Assembly: GCA_964036665.1 (NCBI GenBank)
Contig: OZ038526.1
Location: 28,396,001-28,460,000, forward strand
Length of the DNA: 64,000 nucleotides
Direction: 5' to 3'
DNA from: Gordius sp. MW1
Lineage: Eukaryota; Nematomorpha; Gordioida; Gordea; Gordiidae
The notes below the pieces were generated by a model. That model made no database searches. It saw nothing but the letters and a program-made list of their open reading frames with translations, and was not told the origin of the DNA. This document shows, one piece after another, positions 45,671 to 57,529 of this stretch (positions within the stretch are counted from its first letter, which is position 1; each line of letters opens with the position of its first letter). The position numbers and the translations under genes were made by a program.

Positions 45671-48186
45671 ATGACTCAGGGAAATTTTGATGACATCAAA
45701 AAAGAAAAGAATCTTGCTTTTGTCCTTGAAAAAACAAAGGATCTTAAATTTGTATTATATTTTTATATAGATTTACAATAATATTAGGTTGACGTAAAAA
45801 TCCCTGAATTAGGGGAAAATGGTAAAATTATGTTTAGGATTAAATAATTCTTAAATAGAAGTATTAATTAAGACTGGATGTGTTGGTATATGTGGTTCGG
45901 ATGTACATTTTTGGCAAGATGGTAAATGTGGAGATTCAGTTTTAAAAAATCCAATGATTATGGGCCATGAAACTAGTGGGACTGTATGGGCTTTAGGGAA
46001 AAACTTGGCGAAGCCATTAAAAATTGGTAATACAATTAAAAAAGCCATCTTATTACAAATTGTTTTATTCAAATGTTTTTTAACATTAAACCTTACCAGC
46101 ACAATTTAATCCAAATAAAATGTTAAAATCTTATATGACCTAATTTTAGATTGATAATTTTAAATAGTATGCAATCCAGCTTCAAAATCATGAACAGAAC
46201 CTTATCTGTACAGCTAAAAGTAAAATTTCTTTATTATATAGGTGATAGGGTTGCTATTGAACCAGGAATACCCTGTAGAAAATGTGATCATTGCAAAGAA
46301 GGCCTTTATAATTTATGCCCTGATGTTAAATTTCATGCTACCCCACCTGTTGATGGAACTTTGAGAAAATATTTTGCTCACCCCTCTGATTTTTGTCACA
46401 TGTAAAAATATAAAAAAATTTCCATTTAATCTAAAGAGCTTGTATCACAGCACAGTATTTTATAATTTGAAATTTCCTTTTTAGGCCAATTATTAAACAA
46501 AATTGATTTTTAATTTCAGTAAGTATAATAGTTAATTATAGTCTTTGCTCATATTTGTGGCCTATTACATCTTTTATTTTAATTGACTTATAATTTATCC
46601 AAATTTTTGTCATTTTATTATGATTTGATATTATCTCATATTCCATTTAGTAAATTTAAAACTTTATTTTGATCAAATATTTTAGCATCCCCGATGAGTT
46701 AACATTAGAGGAGGGTGCCTTAATTGAACCACTATCTGTTGCAATGTATGCATTTGCAAGGGGTGGATTTGCTTATGGGGATAATGTTTTGATATCTGGT
46801 GCTGGCACAATAGGGCTTTGTTGCTGCATATGTGCCCTTGCCATGGGAGCTAAGAATGTATATGTCATAGGTAAAACATGAATTTTTTTCTTTCAATTAG
46901 AAAAAAAATATCAAGTTTAAAAGGTGTTAAACTATTCAAATTTTAAAGAAGTACCTCTGAACCTTAATAATTTTATTTTAAGATATGTTATAATTATTTT
47001 TTATGTGCAATTAAAAATATATCAAAAGTCACTAGAAATCTTTTCATATTTTGTCAACTTGCATCATATAATTTAATAAAGTTGAATTCATATTTAATAA
47101 TTGTGATAATTTTTGTTTAATAATAATAATTTCTTCTAGATGCAAAACCTAACAAGCTGGAATTGGCCAAGAAATTGGGTGTGCATCATCCCATTAAAGT
47201 GGAATGGGATGATAACGGTTTAACAAAAAAATTAGAACCTTATTTTAAGGAACATGGGGAACCTAATCTAACTTTCGAAGCTACTGGAACTGATTTGGGC
47301 ATAGCTATGGCCTTGACAGTAACATTAGTTTTTTGTCTTTTTGCATAATTATTTTATATTTTGAATAACTTTTAGGGGACAAATAAATCTTTTATTAGAT
47401 AAGGAGTAGTTTATAGTATGCTGTTAATTAAAACTAACTTGTTTTATTTAAGCCAATCTACCTTACATATGATGTTCTGGTGTTGTAATTGTTGTGGTAC
47501 TCTATTTTCTATTAAAATATTCTCTAAATATTAAATAATGCCAATAAATTTTTTCAAGGTAATCTATATAGTAAACCAAATTCAAAACTTATTATTTGTC
47601 TTAATTGTATTATTTGTTTAGGTGACGCGCCCTGGTGGAAAATTAATTGCTATTGGATTTGCTCCCGTGGATTCACACATAGAAATGAGTAAAGTTATTA
47701 GTCGGCAAATCGATCTTTTGGGTGTTTTTCGATATGCCAATATGTAAGATTTTTTGAAAACCTTAATTATTGCTATAAAATGTTTATTTTATATTTCACC
47801 TAAAAAATTGTTTATTAGGGGGGGGGGGGGGCTTTGAAAAATTTGAGAGCCACTTGCTCAAAGCTTAGACTCATTTTCACTACATTAAATAATCGTCAAA
47901 TTGGGTCTAGTGAGATCGCTAATCGATACATATAATTAAAAATATAACTATTTCGTAACCATAAATTTCATATCAATTAAGATTTTATTAATTTAATTAG
48001 TAATTTTTGAAATGTTTAATAATATGCAGTTTTCCCAAAACCATCCACATGGTAGCTACTAAAGCAGTAGACGTAACTCAAATTATAACTGATCGATTCG
48101 ATTTCAAGGATAGCATAAAGGCTTACGAAACATCTCACGACAGGCACGCGATAAAAGTTATGATCAAAGTTTCCGACGAAAAATAA
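45671..48186 (+). CDS. SORD: Sorbitol dehydrogenase (polyol dehydrogenase, zinc-dependent MDR), 8 exons
   Basis: Exons: 45671-45751, 45788-45821, 45859-46026, 46242-46401, 46686-46870, 47140-47318, 47622-47743, 48030-48186; phases agree, 361 aa (human 357). It oxidises sorbitol and related polyols to ketoses with NAD+ in the cytosol. Catalytic zinc ligands are seen in GICGSDVHFW (Cys), MGHETSG (His-Glu) and LIEPLSV (Glu). The nucleotide fold is GAGTIGLC with Asp in the next strand (VIDAKPNKLE), which specifies NAD. The lobe that mammalian SORD has lost is intact here: four Cys in CRKCDHCKEGLYNLC form a structural zinc site as in other medium-chain dehydrogenases. The first two introns are 36 and 37 nt; the start ATG precedes TQGNFDDIK. 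AATAAA at 48503-48508 may be its poly(A) signal. L-iditol, xylitol or threonine dehydrogenase relatives are less likely. Confidence 0.94.
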
Positions 48187-49253
48187 CATTAAAAATCAAA
48201 GAAATACTCAATTTTTACCATTGTATTTATATATGAAAAAGCAAAGTATTTGTTAGAAAAATGTTAGTTATATTTAGAAAATTATTTATTAAAATATCGT
48301 ATTTATTAGCGATCGAGTAGTATTTACTTCGCAAAATGATTTATAGACAATTATTTAACGTTTCATTCGTTTTTGTTATGAAATGTGACTTTTACGATGT
48401 TTAAACGTCAAATGCTATAATTATAATTGTTACTATTATTTTGTTGTTGTGGAAAAAATTTACACTATGCCTTAATTTTTTTTTCAATTAACATGCTTTT
48501 AAAATAAAAGTATTAAATATAAAGTGGAATTAATAAAAAGATACAAGAACGAAAACATTTATAAAAAAAATGATTAAAACACATTATCCGTTTCTTCCTC
48601 TTTAAGAATGGGCATTGAATCCATTAAAGAATAATATATTATGATTACAAGAATATGCTTGCTAACGTTTATGAAGTCCCATGGCTGCTTACAAACAAAC
48701 ATTTTTGTTAAAAGGTTTTCAAAGTATCTAAATTTATAATATTTACTATCAAATATTTTTTAAATTGAATAAAAGGATAGTGTAAACGTGGTCTTAATGT
48801 TATTCCCCTTGAAAATTAAAATTTTGTTCATCTTTATAAGAGATTACAATTAGGATTATGCCAAAAGAATTGATCGGGTGTAAAAAGTGAAATTTAATTA
48901 TTTCCATGTTCGGTTTCATTACGTTACTAAGCTTGATGTTTCTTTCATTTAATATTTGATTTAATTATATTGCATGGCAATTAATATTTGTTAACATTAC
49001 CGAATATAACCACCTTATTTTAATTCCTGGCTAATCTATTAGAGACATAAAATTTGTTTCCTTACATTTTATGAGCCAGTGTATGCCCATTAGGGATCAC
49101 GTAACAAAATCGGAAATTTATTTAAAATTTGTCACTAATTTACAAATAATAGAAAAATTTATTTACAATACTTTAAGGTTTTATTTGTAGTGAATTAAAA
49201 TTTATTAAATTTACTTTTTTTTACAAGAATTCCGCTCTAAAATTTAGTTGTAA
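48187..49253. other. AT-rich region between convergent genes
   Basis: It holds the 3' UTR of SORD (+) and probably that of the - strand gene. No repeats with defined ends and no coding frames seen. Confidence 0.5.
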
Positions 49254-50798
49254 TTACAAATTTATCCAAGCATATGGAGGATCATTCCAATCACCCACAA
49301 AAGGTGGCGAGATGGGCCTTTGTATTTTACCTTTGGGTTTAAGTGTCCGCACGAGCTGATAGCCTTGTGGTGGTGGGACATTTTTAAATTTACTCTCCGG
49401 CTCTTTGTCAAGTTTAATTTTGGGAAATTTCTGCAAATCGGTTCTTGCAGTTTCATTTTTTACATTGACCGCCGGTGATAATTTTAGCGTAGCGCCAGGT
49501 CCTCTTTTTAAATGTTTGTCATCATCTCCAAAAATTATGGTCGGTCTATAAGGGCGCGACCCATATATGCCACCTCCAGTTAAAAATGGGTTAGCCAAAG
49601 ATGGAAATCCGGGTCTATCTGGATCTTCTCCTTTAGGTCCGTATCCTCCCCTATTGTTAAAGTTAGGATAATAACCATTTTGTCTGTTAGTTTGATACGA
49701 TGGATCGTATTCATTGGTGGGATAGGTGTAATAACTTGGGCCGCCATTATTATAACTACCAGGCCCTCCTAGGTTTCTCGAATAGGAGGAACCACTATAA
49801 TCCCCCCACCGTTCATCTCTATTATTGTAATCGTAAAAAGAACTGGGTGATGGTCTCCTCCTGTTACTATAACGATCCCTTCGATTAGACCTTCTTTGAG
49901 GTGCTTGATATTCTTCGGGACGCGTTTCTATCACTAAAATCACCGTTTCTGATTCTTCATTTTCATCATAATCCGTTTCATCGCTATCATCACTTTCTTC
50001 ATCTCGATCTGTCGTCTCTTTTTCATCTTCTTCCTCCTCCTCTTCATCACCACCCCCACCTCCCTTTTCTGACTCGTCCGGTTTTTTCTCGGGTTTGGGC
50101 CTTCTACCATTGTTAACGTATCTATTCCAATTACCTCTCCTGCTCCATTGTCCTCTATTGCTCCTTGGTCTATCGTTGAAGCTATTTCTCCTGCCCTGCG
50201 AACCACTCTGACCCCCATACCTATTCCAATATGGCCGCTGACCTCTTGATACTGATGCCCTCGAGCCTCCTCTGCCTCTGGGGCCAGTGGTCATGCTAGT
50301 TACCTTAGATCCTAGTAAAACTTGCATCGGCGCATTGTGGTTTGTTTTAAGGTCTCCTTTAGCTCGTTCGTACCAGTATAGTTGGTTATCGGTGCTCACC
50401 AAAGCGCGATTCGGTAGATCTGACAAGTTGAGTGAATCACTTTTTGCCTCTACGAATACCGGTAAAACGCTGGAAATTAGGGTTTTCATCAATTTACCTC
50501 TGCGGCTTTGGTCAATGTTATAGATAGAGTTGTGGGAGTTCCTGCCTTCCGCATCTTGATTTCTTCTTGTTCCCCATAAAGAAAAATCTTCATTGTTATT
50601 ACCTTTAGCTTCATTTTGCAATTGATTGTCATGAATGAGATGTTCTATGTGGAGAGGTGAGGAGGTTTTATGCGTCAAATTTTGTATCAAAATCTCGATT
50701 TTGGGTGAGGTTAAAATTACAGTTGACGTATTCTTGGTAAGATTTGTGCAATCTTTTAGTCCGTTTGATGTATATGAAAGAATGCCCCAGGTAAAAAG
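49254..50798 (-). CDS. Unrecognised RGG-rich, acidic, Tyr-rich protein (terminal exon)
   Basis: A single open frame on the - strand ends with TAA at 49254-49256 and runs up to about 50798, where AAAG on the - strand may be an acceptor; no convincing ATG is present, so upstream exons are expected. Layout from the 5' side: hydrophobic LFTWGILSYTS with possible N-glycosylation sites (NLT, NTS); a 100-residue mixed region; RG/RGG-rich segment (PRGRGGSRASVSRGQR, about 50290-50100); a run of Gly then Asp/Glu (about 50075-49930); a Tyr/Asn/Gly-rich, probably disordered segment (about 49900-49630); and a more conserved-looking tail (PFLTGGGIYGSR...PPQGYQLVRTL...PPYAWINL). RGG plus acid tracts recall RNA-binding or nucleolar proteins, while the N-terminal part could be a signal peptide of a secreted protein. 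No family recognised. Confidence 0.6.
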   Translation of the reverse strand, partial: LFTWGILSYTSNGLKDCTNLTKNTSTVILTSPKIEILIQNLTHKTSSPLHIEHLIHDNQLQNEAKGNNNEDFSLWGTRRNQDAEGRNSHNSIYNIDQSRRGKLMKTLISSVLPVFVEAKSDSLNLSDLPNRALVSTDNQLYWYERAKGDLKTNHNAPMQVLLGSKVTSMTTGPRGRGGSRASVSRGQRPYWNRYGGQSGSQGRRNSFNDRPRSNRGQWSRRGNWNRYVNNGRRPKPEKKPDESEKGGGGGDEEEEEEDEKETTDRDEESDDSDETDYDENEESETVILVIETRPEEYQAPQRRSNRRDRYSNRRRPSPSSFYDYNNRDERWGDYSGSSYSRNLGGPGSYNNGGPSYYTYPTNEYDPSYQTNRQNGYYPNFNNRGGYGPKGEDPDRPGFPSLANPFLTGGGIYGSRPYRPTIIFGDDDKHLKRGPGATLKLSPAVNVKNETARTDLQKFPKIKLDKEPESKFKNVPPPQGYQLVRTLKPKGKIQRPISPPFVGDWNDPPYAWINL

Positions 50799-53045
50799 CT
50801 TTGTTAAAATATATGCATCATTGAAAATAGATTACTTATATTAACAGCTGTTTGCAATAAAGATCATTTTTAATTTTCTCAACAAAAATGTGTATTTTAC
50901 CTGATTAACTAATTAATTTATTACTAAGTTATAATTAAAATAATAGAATTCTTTGGTTATAATGATATAACGTTACCCAAAGTGGAATACGGATCCCTGT
51001 AAGAAATGTCATAAATAATATAAGGTACAATTCTCGTAAAAATTTCCTCTTAGAGCGTTGAAGAAAGAGGTGTCTATTCAAGCGATAAGGGGACACTTAA
51101 TGGGCAAGGGTTTCATTGTTTACAAATCTCACTTTAATAAATTTATGAGTTATAACGTGTAGTTGCACTTAACTTGATTAAAAATTTTAAAACTTTTAAA
51201 AAAACACGGGAAACTATTAAAGAAGAGTTTGCTATAATTTTTAGAAAGCGGTACAATTATTTTTATGAAAAAATGCATTTTTTTGCTTTTGTAATTTAAA
51301 TTTATCGGGGGGGGGGGGGGAATTAACATGGAAGTTTGACTAGAAATATCCACCAATCACTTGGTAGGGATATGTCTAGAATAGAGCTCTGGTCAAGTTG
51401 TCCGCTCGGGACCGACTCTACAGGATTCAGGCCGGGCTTTGAAAAATATTAACCATATCGGGGTTCGGGAGTTAACCCAGAGCAAACCCTTGCTCACGAA
51501 TCATATATAAAATAGTTTTCTTTATTTAAATGAAATAGAAAGTCCGTACTAGTGATGCGGAATATCTGAGAAAATCTCGTTTGAAAAATTGAAACGAGAA
51601 TTTTGACTTTGAGACGATAGGAAATTTTATTGGCAAGATCTCGGCTTTAAAATTTGTTTATTGATCATCATGATCATAATTTATTAAATCTAGTTTTTAT
51701 TTTTTGTGACTACATCTTCACCTTTTTCCCCGCGATAATGGGCTATTACTCTACCTATTTTATCATTCCAAATCCACCGATTTTATACAAATAAATACCC
51801 ATTTATGATGTCAAATGTTAATTAAAATAAATTTGATGTAAAATCCTCTACCATCATAAAATTCGAACTTTTTTAGTTTCACCAAAATGGCAATTTGTCT
51901 CCAAAACTTATACTTTTTAATATTATTTTTGTTTTTTATAATATCTACAACTTATTCTAATCCTCTTGGAATCTCACCTTTTTAAGCATTAAAAAATTTA
52001 TACCTTTAAAGACTTTTAAAATTTTTATAGGCCTTGATCCACATGAATATTAAATGAACATTTAGCCATATATGTTCGCTTATGAATTAATTAGACATGT
52101 TTTTGAAATTGGTAAAACATGCTCGTACGCTTTTATAAAATCATCGCTGAACACTAACATACTCGTTACACACACAATAAATATGCTTTTAAAAAAGGAC
52201 CGCTGTTTGAAAATAGCCTTTATTAATATATTCATATGTAATAGCATATAATTATAAATATATTAAATTACTTGAGTGTGGCAGGACGCAGGAAAATGTC
52301 TTGCAAATTATTTGGGTAACTAATTTATTAAAATTTTAAACATAATTAGTTAAATTTATAAGAAATTGAAATCTAACTGGACCCCTCCCTCCTTTCAGCT
52401 AAGTCCCTGTTAAATTGTTTATTATAGTTAGCCTAATTATTTTAAAAACTCACTTAAGAAATAACTGAAAAATTCACTTAACACTCCGTAGGTTAGGTGG
52501 GGTCATGGTGACCCCAAGCCTTTAAAAACAGTTGTACAAACAAAGTTGGTTATTTTTATGGTTTCATTATTTCAGTAGCTTAATAAAATTATCCTAGAAT
52601 ATCTATGCAAAATTTGGCTTGTTTTTATCAAAGAGTTTTTAGAATACAGAGTGTTTTAGATGCCCGGGGTCTTCCAGAACCCAACCCTCTACAATAGGAA
52701 ACAAAACAAAATTTCAATATGTTTTTATGAATATATTATCAAGAACCATTATTCTAAACATTTTTGTAAAATAAAATTATAAACATATTTTTTATTCGAG
52801 ATATTAAATTTTAAACTTAGATTTTAATATGTATAATTTCCCTCGTGGTATTTCAAAGTGCTATTTGATTAAATTTTCATGAGTTTGATATTTTAACATG
52901 TCTGACATTAAAAAGTACAAAATATTTGTTAATTCTTTTTTTTCAATGGCTTATAAGCTATAAATAAAAAATATAAGATTTTATCAAGTGGTCTCAAATA
53001 AATAAACATTAATTATTAGTTTGAGGAGTATATACTTTATTTTAA
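50799..53045. other. AT-rich intergenic or intronic DNA
   Basis: A possible - strand donor (AATCAG followed by GTAAAAT) lies near 50899, so upstream exons of the RGG gene may hide here. A G run lies at 51307-51319. 51385-51470 has a GC-rich hAT-like fragment (TCAGGCCGGGCTTTG). No coding sequence identified. Confidence 0.4.
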
Positions 53046-53499
53046 TCTTCAGCCAGTGGCATAGCTAGGGGGGCGTGGAGGCCGCCCCCAAGAGCGAAAA
53101 CCGGGCCCCATGCCCCCCCCCCCCGAAAAATCTTGGGCCCCTTAAGCCATTTTTTATTTTATCTTAATTAAGAAACAATATGAAGATTATAATTATTTGT
53201 TTTTGAATAAAACTTCTAATTATAATATTACAAATAAAGATGCTGTATATGACAATAAAGGGTGAAAATTGTATAAAATTGTTGAGTCAACCAACATAAT
53301 TCCATAATATAATATAAATTTTTAAATTAAAACTTGAGTTTTTTATAATTAATTTCCGCTTTATTTTTATTAATTAATTTGCAATGAAAAATAGTAGCAA
53401 GCAATTAAAGCCTAACATCTATTTAAAGCCCTTAGCTCCAAGCAATAGGTAAAATCAAATAGGTATTTAAATTTTTTTTTATTAGGTTTATATAAAAAT

Positions 53500-54262
53500 A
53501 TTAGGTGAAAAAGGCAATCCTGAATGTCTGTGAAAACGAACTTCGTATTAGTGCCTTCATTCATTCATTCATTCATTCATTCATTCATTCATTCAAATAT
53601 ATAGAAAAACAAAAAGAGTCTAACTCACTGCCTTCTCATTCTGATATATTTCTATCTTCTAATGACATTGTAGCTCTTCATCTCCAAGTATTATTAATAT
53701 TAAATAATTTCAAAACCATCAATCAGGTGATTCTGAAGGTCTTACTAAATTAATTAAAAATGGCATTCTTGAACCATTAAATTTAAATCATAAAAGTATA
53801 GGTAATATTTTCAAATAACTTAATTGGCTTTCAGACAACATTAAATTTAATAGCAGAAGTTATTATAAAAATGATAACCACCCTGATCCAGATTCTAAAA
53901 ATTCTACCTTATCAAGTAAACTATTATATCGGCAAAAATATGTAATATTATTATAATTTTTAAACTTCGAATAAAATTAAAATGCAATGATATTTTTTCA
54001 CTTATTAAAACTTTGGTCTCAACAGTGTTTTCAAATTTTATTTTTTTGATTAAAATAATTTTAACTATCCTAATAACTTCATGTTCATGCGAAAGATCGT
54101 TCTCATTGCTAAAACGGATTAAAACTTATCTTCGTTCCACAATTGGACAAGTTAGCTTTATTGAGCTTAGAACATGACTTTATAAAAGTTATTCCCCCGA
54201 ATGATATTATAAATTCGTTTGCAACATCGAGAAGGCTTAATGAACTACTCTTAAAAGACTAA
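53500..54262 (+). pseudogene. hAT transposase C-terminal half, degenerate
   Basis: Recognisable: FLSSNDIVALHLQVLLIL-like text (about 53645-53705), then SCSCERSFSLLKRIKTYLRS (about 54080-54140) and, after a frameshift, LSLLSLEHDFIK ending LLLKD before TAA at about 54260. The CERSFS...LRS block is the dimerisation region of ZMYM/KIAA1586-like hAT transposases. A run of ATTC repeats (53557-53596) interrupts it, coding a His-Ser-Phe-Ile repeat. Confidence 0.8.
53557..53596 (+). repeat. (ATTC)n microsatellite
   Basis: About ten uninterrupted ATTC units in the hAT pseudogene. Confidence 0.95.
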
Positions 54263-54933
54263 TTTTAATATTTAATGAAAAATTATCTGGGCTTTTAAAC
54301 TTGATTTAATATATTAAAAAATTATTGAATTTACGGAAATTCCATCCTGGATTCAATTTAATTGTCCATCTCACATGCTTATTGTTTAACATGTCTTGCA
54401 TATTTTTATGTACCAATGCACATATAAAGCCAATGATATTCAAAAAATAGTTTGTACACCATTTTTTCCTTTTTATTAGTGATATCCCATCATAAGTTTG
54501 ATAAATTAATAAATAAAAAATTCCTGAATTTCATAGACAATTGTTAACGCATCAAAACTTTTAAGGGGTGAAAATTTAAAAAAAAAATTCTTTTTTGTGT
54601 GTCATTGGATTCAACAAAAAGTACACACCCCTAAGTTGTTCTGTGCATCTCACATCTCTAATTTCATTTAAAATTATCAAATAAAATTTTGATTTATTTA
54701 ATCTTGACAGAATATTTTTAAGGTTTATTTAGCCGTTACATTTATTAGTTCATTTTAATTTTTAGGTGGTGTAAAGAGGGGGGGGGGGTGCAAATGTATC
54801 TATAATATCATCGGGCAATAACTTCTAAATACTCATTCTTGAACGAATTTTATTTCATAATTAATTTTTTTTCATGTTTTGTGTTATAAATTTGTTTTTT
54901 AAGGATCTAACCTTAAAAAACGCTTTCAAATGT

Positions 54934-55252
54934 GACCAATGTTACACGATCCAAATTCTTGTACTGTATAAGCGATCTGACATTCCATTTTTTTATTCGA
55001 TCCAAAAAATAACGAAGCGCCGATTTGTGTTTTTCGCATTCGGAAAAACACAAATCGTAAGAAATAAACAAAATTTCTTACTCACGTTCTCATATTGTGA
55101 TTTCGGTCTCGCAAGGGCAGGTTTTGTAGGGTTAGGGTTAGAGTTAAGTCATTTAGGTTCAAGATACATAATTACTTTTTTTGGATCGAATAAGAAAATG
55201 GAATGTCAGATCGCGTATACAGTACAAGAATTTGGATCGTGTAACATTGGCC
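54934..55252 (-). mobile_element. Mutator-like MITE, 319 bp, 9-bp TSD, telomere-like core
   Basis: Same family as 8520-8832, in opposite orientation (core here is TAGGGTTAGGGTTAG at about 55129-55143). Ends GACCAATGTTACACG and CGTGTAACATTGGCC are flanked by the perfect 9-bp duplication TTCAAATGT (54925-54933, 55253-55261). Confidence 0.92.
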
Positions 55253-55400
55253 TTCAAATGTTCTCATTGTTTTCCTGATATAAATGCTGCCTGAAAATGC
55301 TGCCAATATTGCACATGTTAAATTAAAATTTGTTATATATATGGCCAATATTGGGGTTGTGGCAATAAAATATTTTTATAAATACGTTGTTGTATTTACT

Positions 55401-55554
55401 GGTGCCCTATCAACTCGCCGAAAACCATCTCGCCGAATTTAATGTCCCCTGGTTAAAAAAGGTCCCCTAATTTAAAATCGCCCCCCAGGGGACCATTTTT
55501 AACCGGGGGACATTAAATTCGGCGAGATGGTTTTCGGCAAGTTGACGGTCCACC
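55401..55554 (+). mobile_element. Palindromic MITE, 154 bp
   Basis: Almost the whole element is an inverted repeat: CTCGCCGAAAACCATCTCGC on the left and GCGAGATGGTTTTCGG on the right, with AATTTAATGTCCCC / GGGGACATTAAATT inside. Flanks GTATTTACT (55392-55400) and GTTTTTACT (55555-55563) match 8 of 9, suggesting a 9-bp duplication. Transcripts would fold into a long hairpin. Confidence 0.8.
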
Positions 55555-55840
55555 GTTTTTACTATTTGTATTATTTTTTAAAGTGTCAAAGATTTTTTGT
55601 CCATATCCCCCGTTCAACTTCGTGCTCTTACAATTCATTTATACAAGAACTTATTATACCATGTGAAATTTCCACACTGTTTTATCTACATTACTTTGTT
55701 TCATCTATGAATAAATTTTATTTATTTTGTGCTCTATTAACATGAGGGTCTGAGACATACCAGTGTGATGTTAGAAAAAATACACAAAGTAGTAACAGAC
55801 TTTTAAGTTTGTCCAACGTTTATGAGGGTTGCGTTTGACC

Positions 55841-55973
55841 CATGGACGTATCCAGGTTTTGAATTAGGGGGGGGGGGCGAAAATGTTTTAAATTTAAGTG
55901 GGGGGGGCAAACATAATTTTTTTAAGGGTTTTTGTATTGAAATTTTTTTGTCTCCCCCCTACCTAGGCCCATG
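55841..55973 (+). mobile_element. hAT-type MITE, 133 bp, 8-bp TSD
   Basis: Ends CATGGACGTATCCAGG and CCTACCTAGGCCCATG with adjacent G and C runs; perfect duplication GTTTGACC (55833-55840, 55974-55981). Same family as 6646-6812. Confidence 0.85.
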
Positions 55974-56059
55974 GTTTGACCCATTCCCACTTGTGTGAAA
56001 TCAAAGCTCGGCCCCCCCCCCTTCAAAACAAAAAGGCTAGCTACGCCACTGTCTTCAAC

Positions 56060-57529
56060 TAATTAAATTTGATACTAAATAAACATGTAGAAAATGTCAT
56101 GTTTTATACAAATATTACCATTTTTATTGTCCTATATAATGTCTCTTTTGAGATATTACATGTAGAATTTTTTCACATTCTTGAATCTAACCTTTTATGA
56201 TATATTTCTATTATAGAAATTTAAAATGAAGTTGAAAAATTATTTTAAAAATAAATGGATTTAGAATAATTATAATATTATCTCAATCTCAAACATAAAG
56301 CGTGAAAATTCCTTAAATTTCTCTTTTGAGTATATGATTATGTTTTTTTTATTAAATTCTTGCTTATATACTAATTTTAATAGAATCTATTAAATTTATT
56401 ATTTTTATTATATGGCTTTACAATTTGCAAGATGAAATTAAACTATATTTTTGGAGAAGTTAATAAGCCATTTAGGAGCCCCGCAATTAACCAAAAAGTT
56501 TATTCTAGTTAGCGCCATCTATAGGCAATTTTAATTAGGGACTAATTTGACTTTATATCTCTATCTTGAAGTTGGACATAAATATTTCTAAACTTTACTA
56601 CTGGTAAAACTACACAGACATTTTAGCATTAATCCATTTTTTATGCAATTCGCTTTAAATCAATAATATAGAATCTTAAAATATTTTGTATTAATTTTGT
56701 TAGTCACCAAAAATATATAATATATTTATGATTTAATAAAACTGATATGTATTGAATTTTAAATTAAAAAAATACACATTTAGTTAAATTATATATAAAC
56801 ATAAGAATAAGTTTACTGAAAACTACCATTTACAAATAGCTAGATTAAGTTAGAAATACTTTTAAACATCTATTTTTAAAACGTGAAATAAATGTATAAT
56901 CTTCCACAAATACACCTATTCGATTATTTTCTAAACGCGTTTAATTTCTGCGATTCTTCATCATAAAGATTTTATTATTAAAATGTTAAAATTCCCCTAT
57001 TTTTATTAATATTTCCCCTATATTAATGTTATTTCCCATCCCCCCCCCCCTATTTTCCAGGAAATTTTCTTTAACAAAATTCCCGGGAATTGATCTCTAG
57101 ATTCAGCTTATTCAATAAAATATGGGTGGCCCTTAGAGTATTTAAATGCTCTTTTCATATTTTATCACAAATTTATACCCTTAGAATATATTTGTATATA
57201 AACATAAAGACCTAAATGATTTATGATAAAGTAGGAAATGGTACTTAAACTTTTTCGAATTTCACAACAATTTTCTCATCCTGACTTATGTGATCTTATT
57301 TTGAATCAGAGGTTAATTAATCAATAATAATAGATTTAGCAATGGCCAAAAATTTTATGTGCAGTACACCCCAGCAACTTTTGTGCCTGCTGAACGATAT
57401 TTTTGAACGCATCTCTCACTATTCAAAAATATCGTAATTGCTTGAACTCTAGGTACATTTCCAAAATCTTAAACCATAATTACATCCATTTTATATTATA
57501 AAGATGCTGTCGACCGGTGCATTCAAATA
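56060..57529. other. AT-rich DNA with a ribozyme-element fragment
   Basis: 56505-56575 matches the outer arm of the 15564-16023 element (TTAGCGCCATCTATAGGC, AATTTTAATTAGGGACTAAT) without the ribozyme core. A C run lies at about 57040-57050. No gene seen. Confidence 0.5.

Larger units (their letters stand above)
53054..56051 (+). mobile_element. hAT transposon, 2998 bp, with nested MITEs
   Basis: Left end CAGTGGCATAGCTAGG followed by G/C runs; right end CCTAGCTACGCCACTG-type (GGCTAGCTACGCCACTG). Flanks TCTTCAGC (53046-53053) and TCTTCAAC (56052-56059) match 7 of 8. The interior holds hAT transposase remains (53500-54262), the Mutator-like MITE 54934-55252, the palindromic MITE 55401-55554 and the hAT MITE 55841-55973. 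It is thus the probable full-length ancestor of the many short GCGTAGCTAGG MITEs in this window. Confidence 0.8.
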
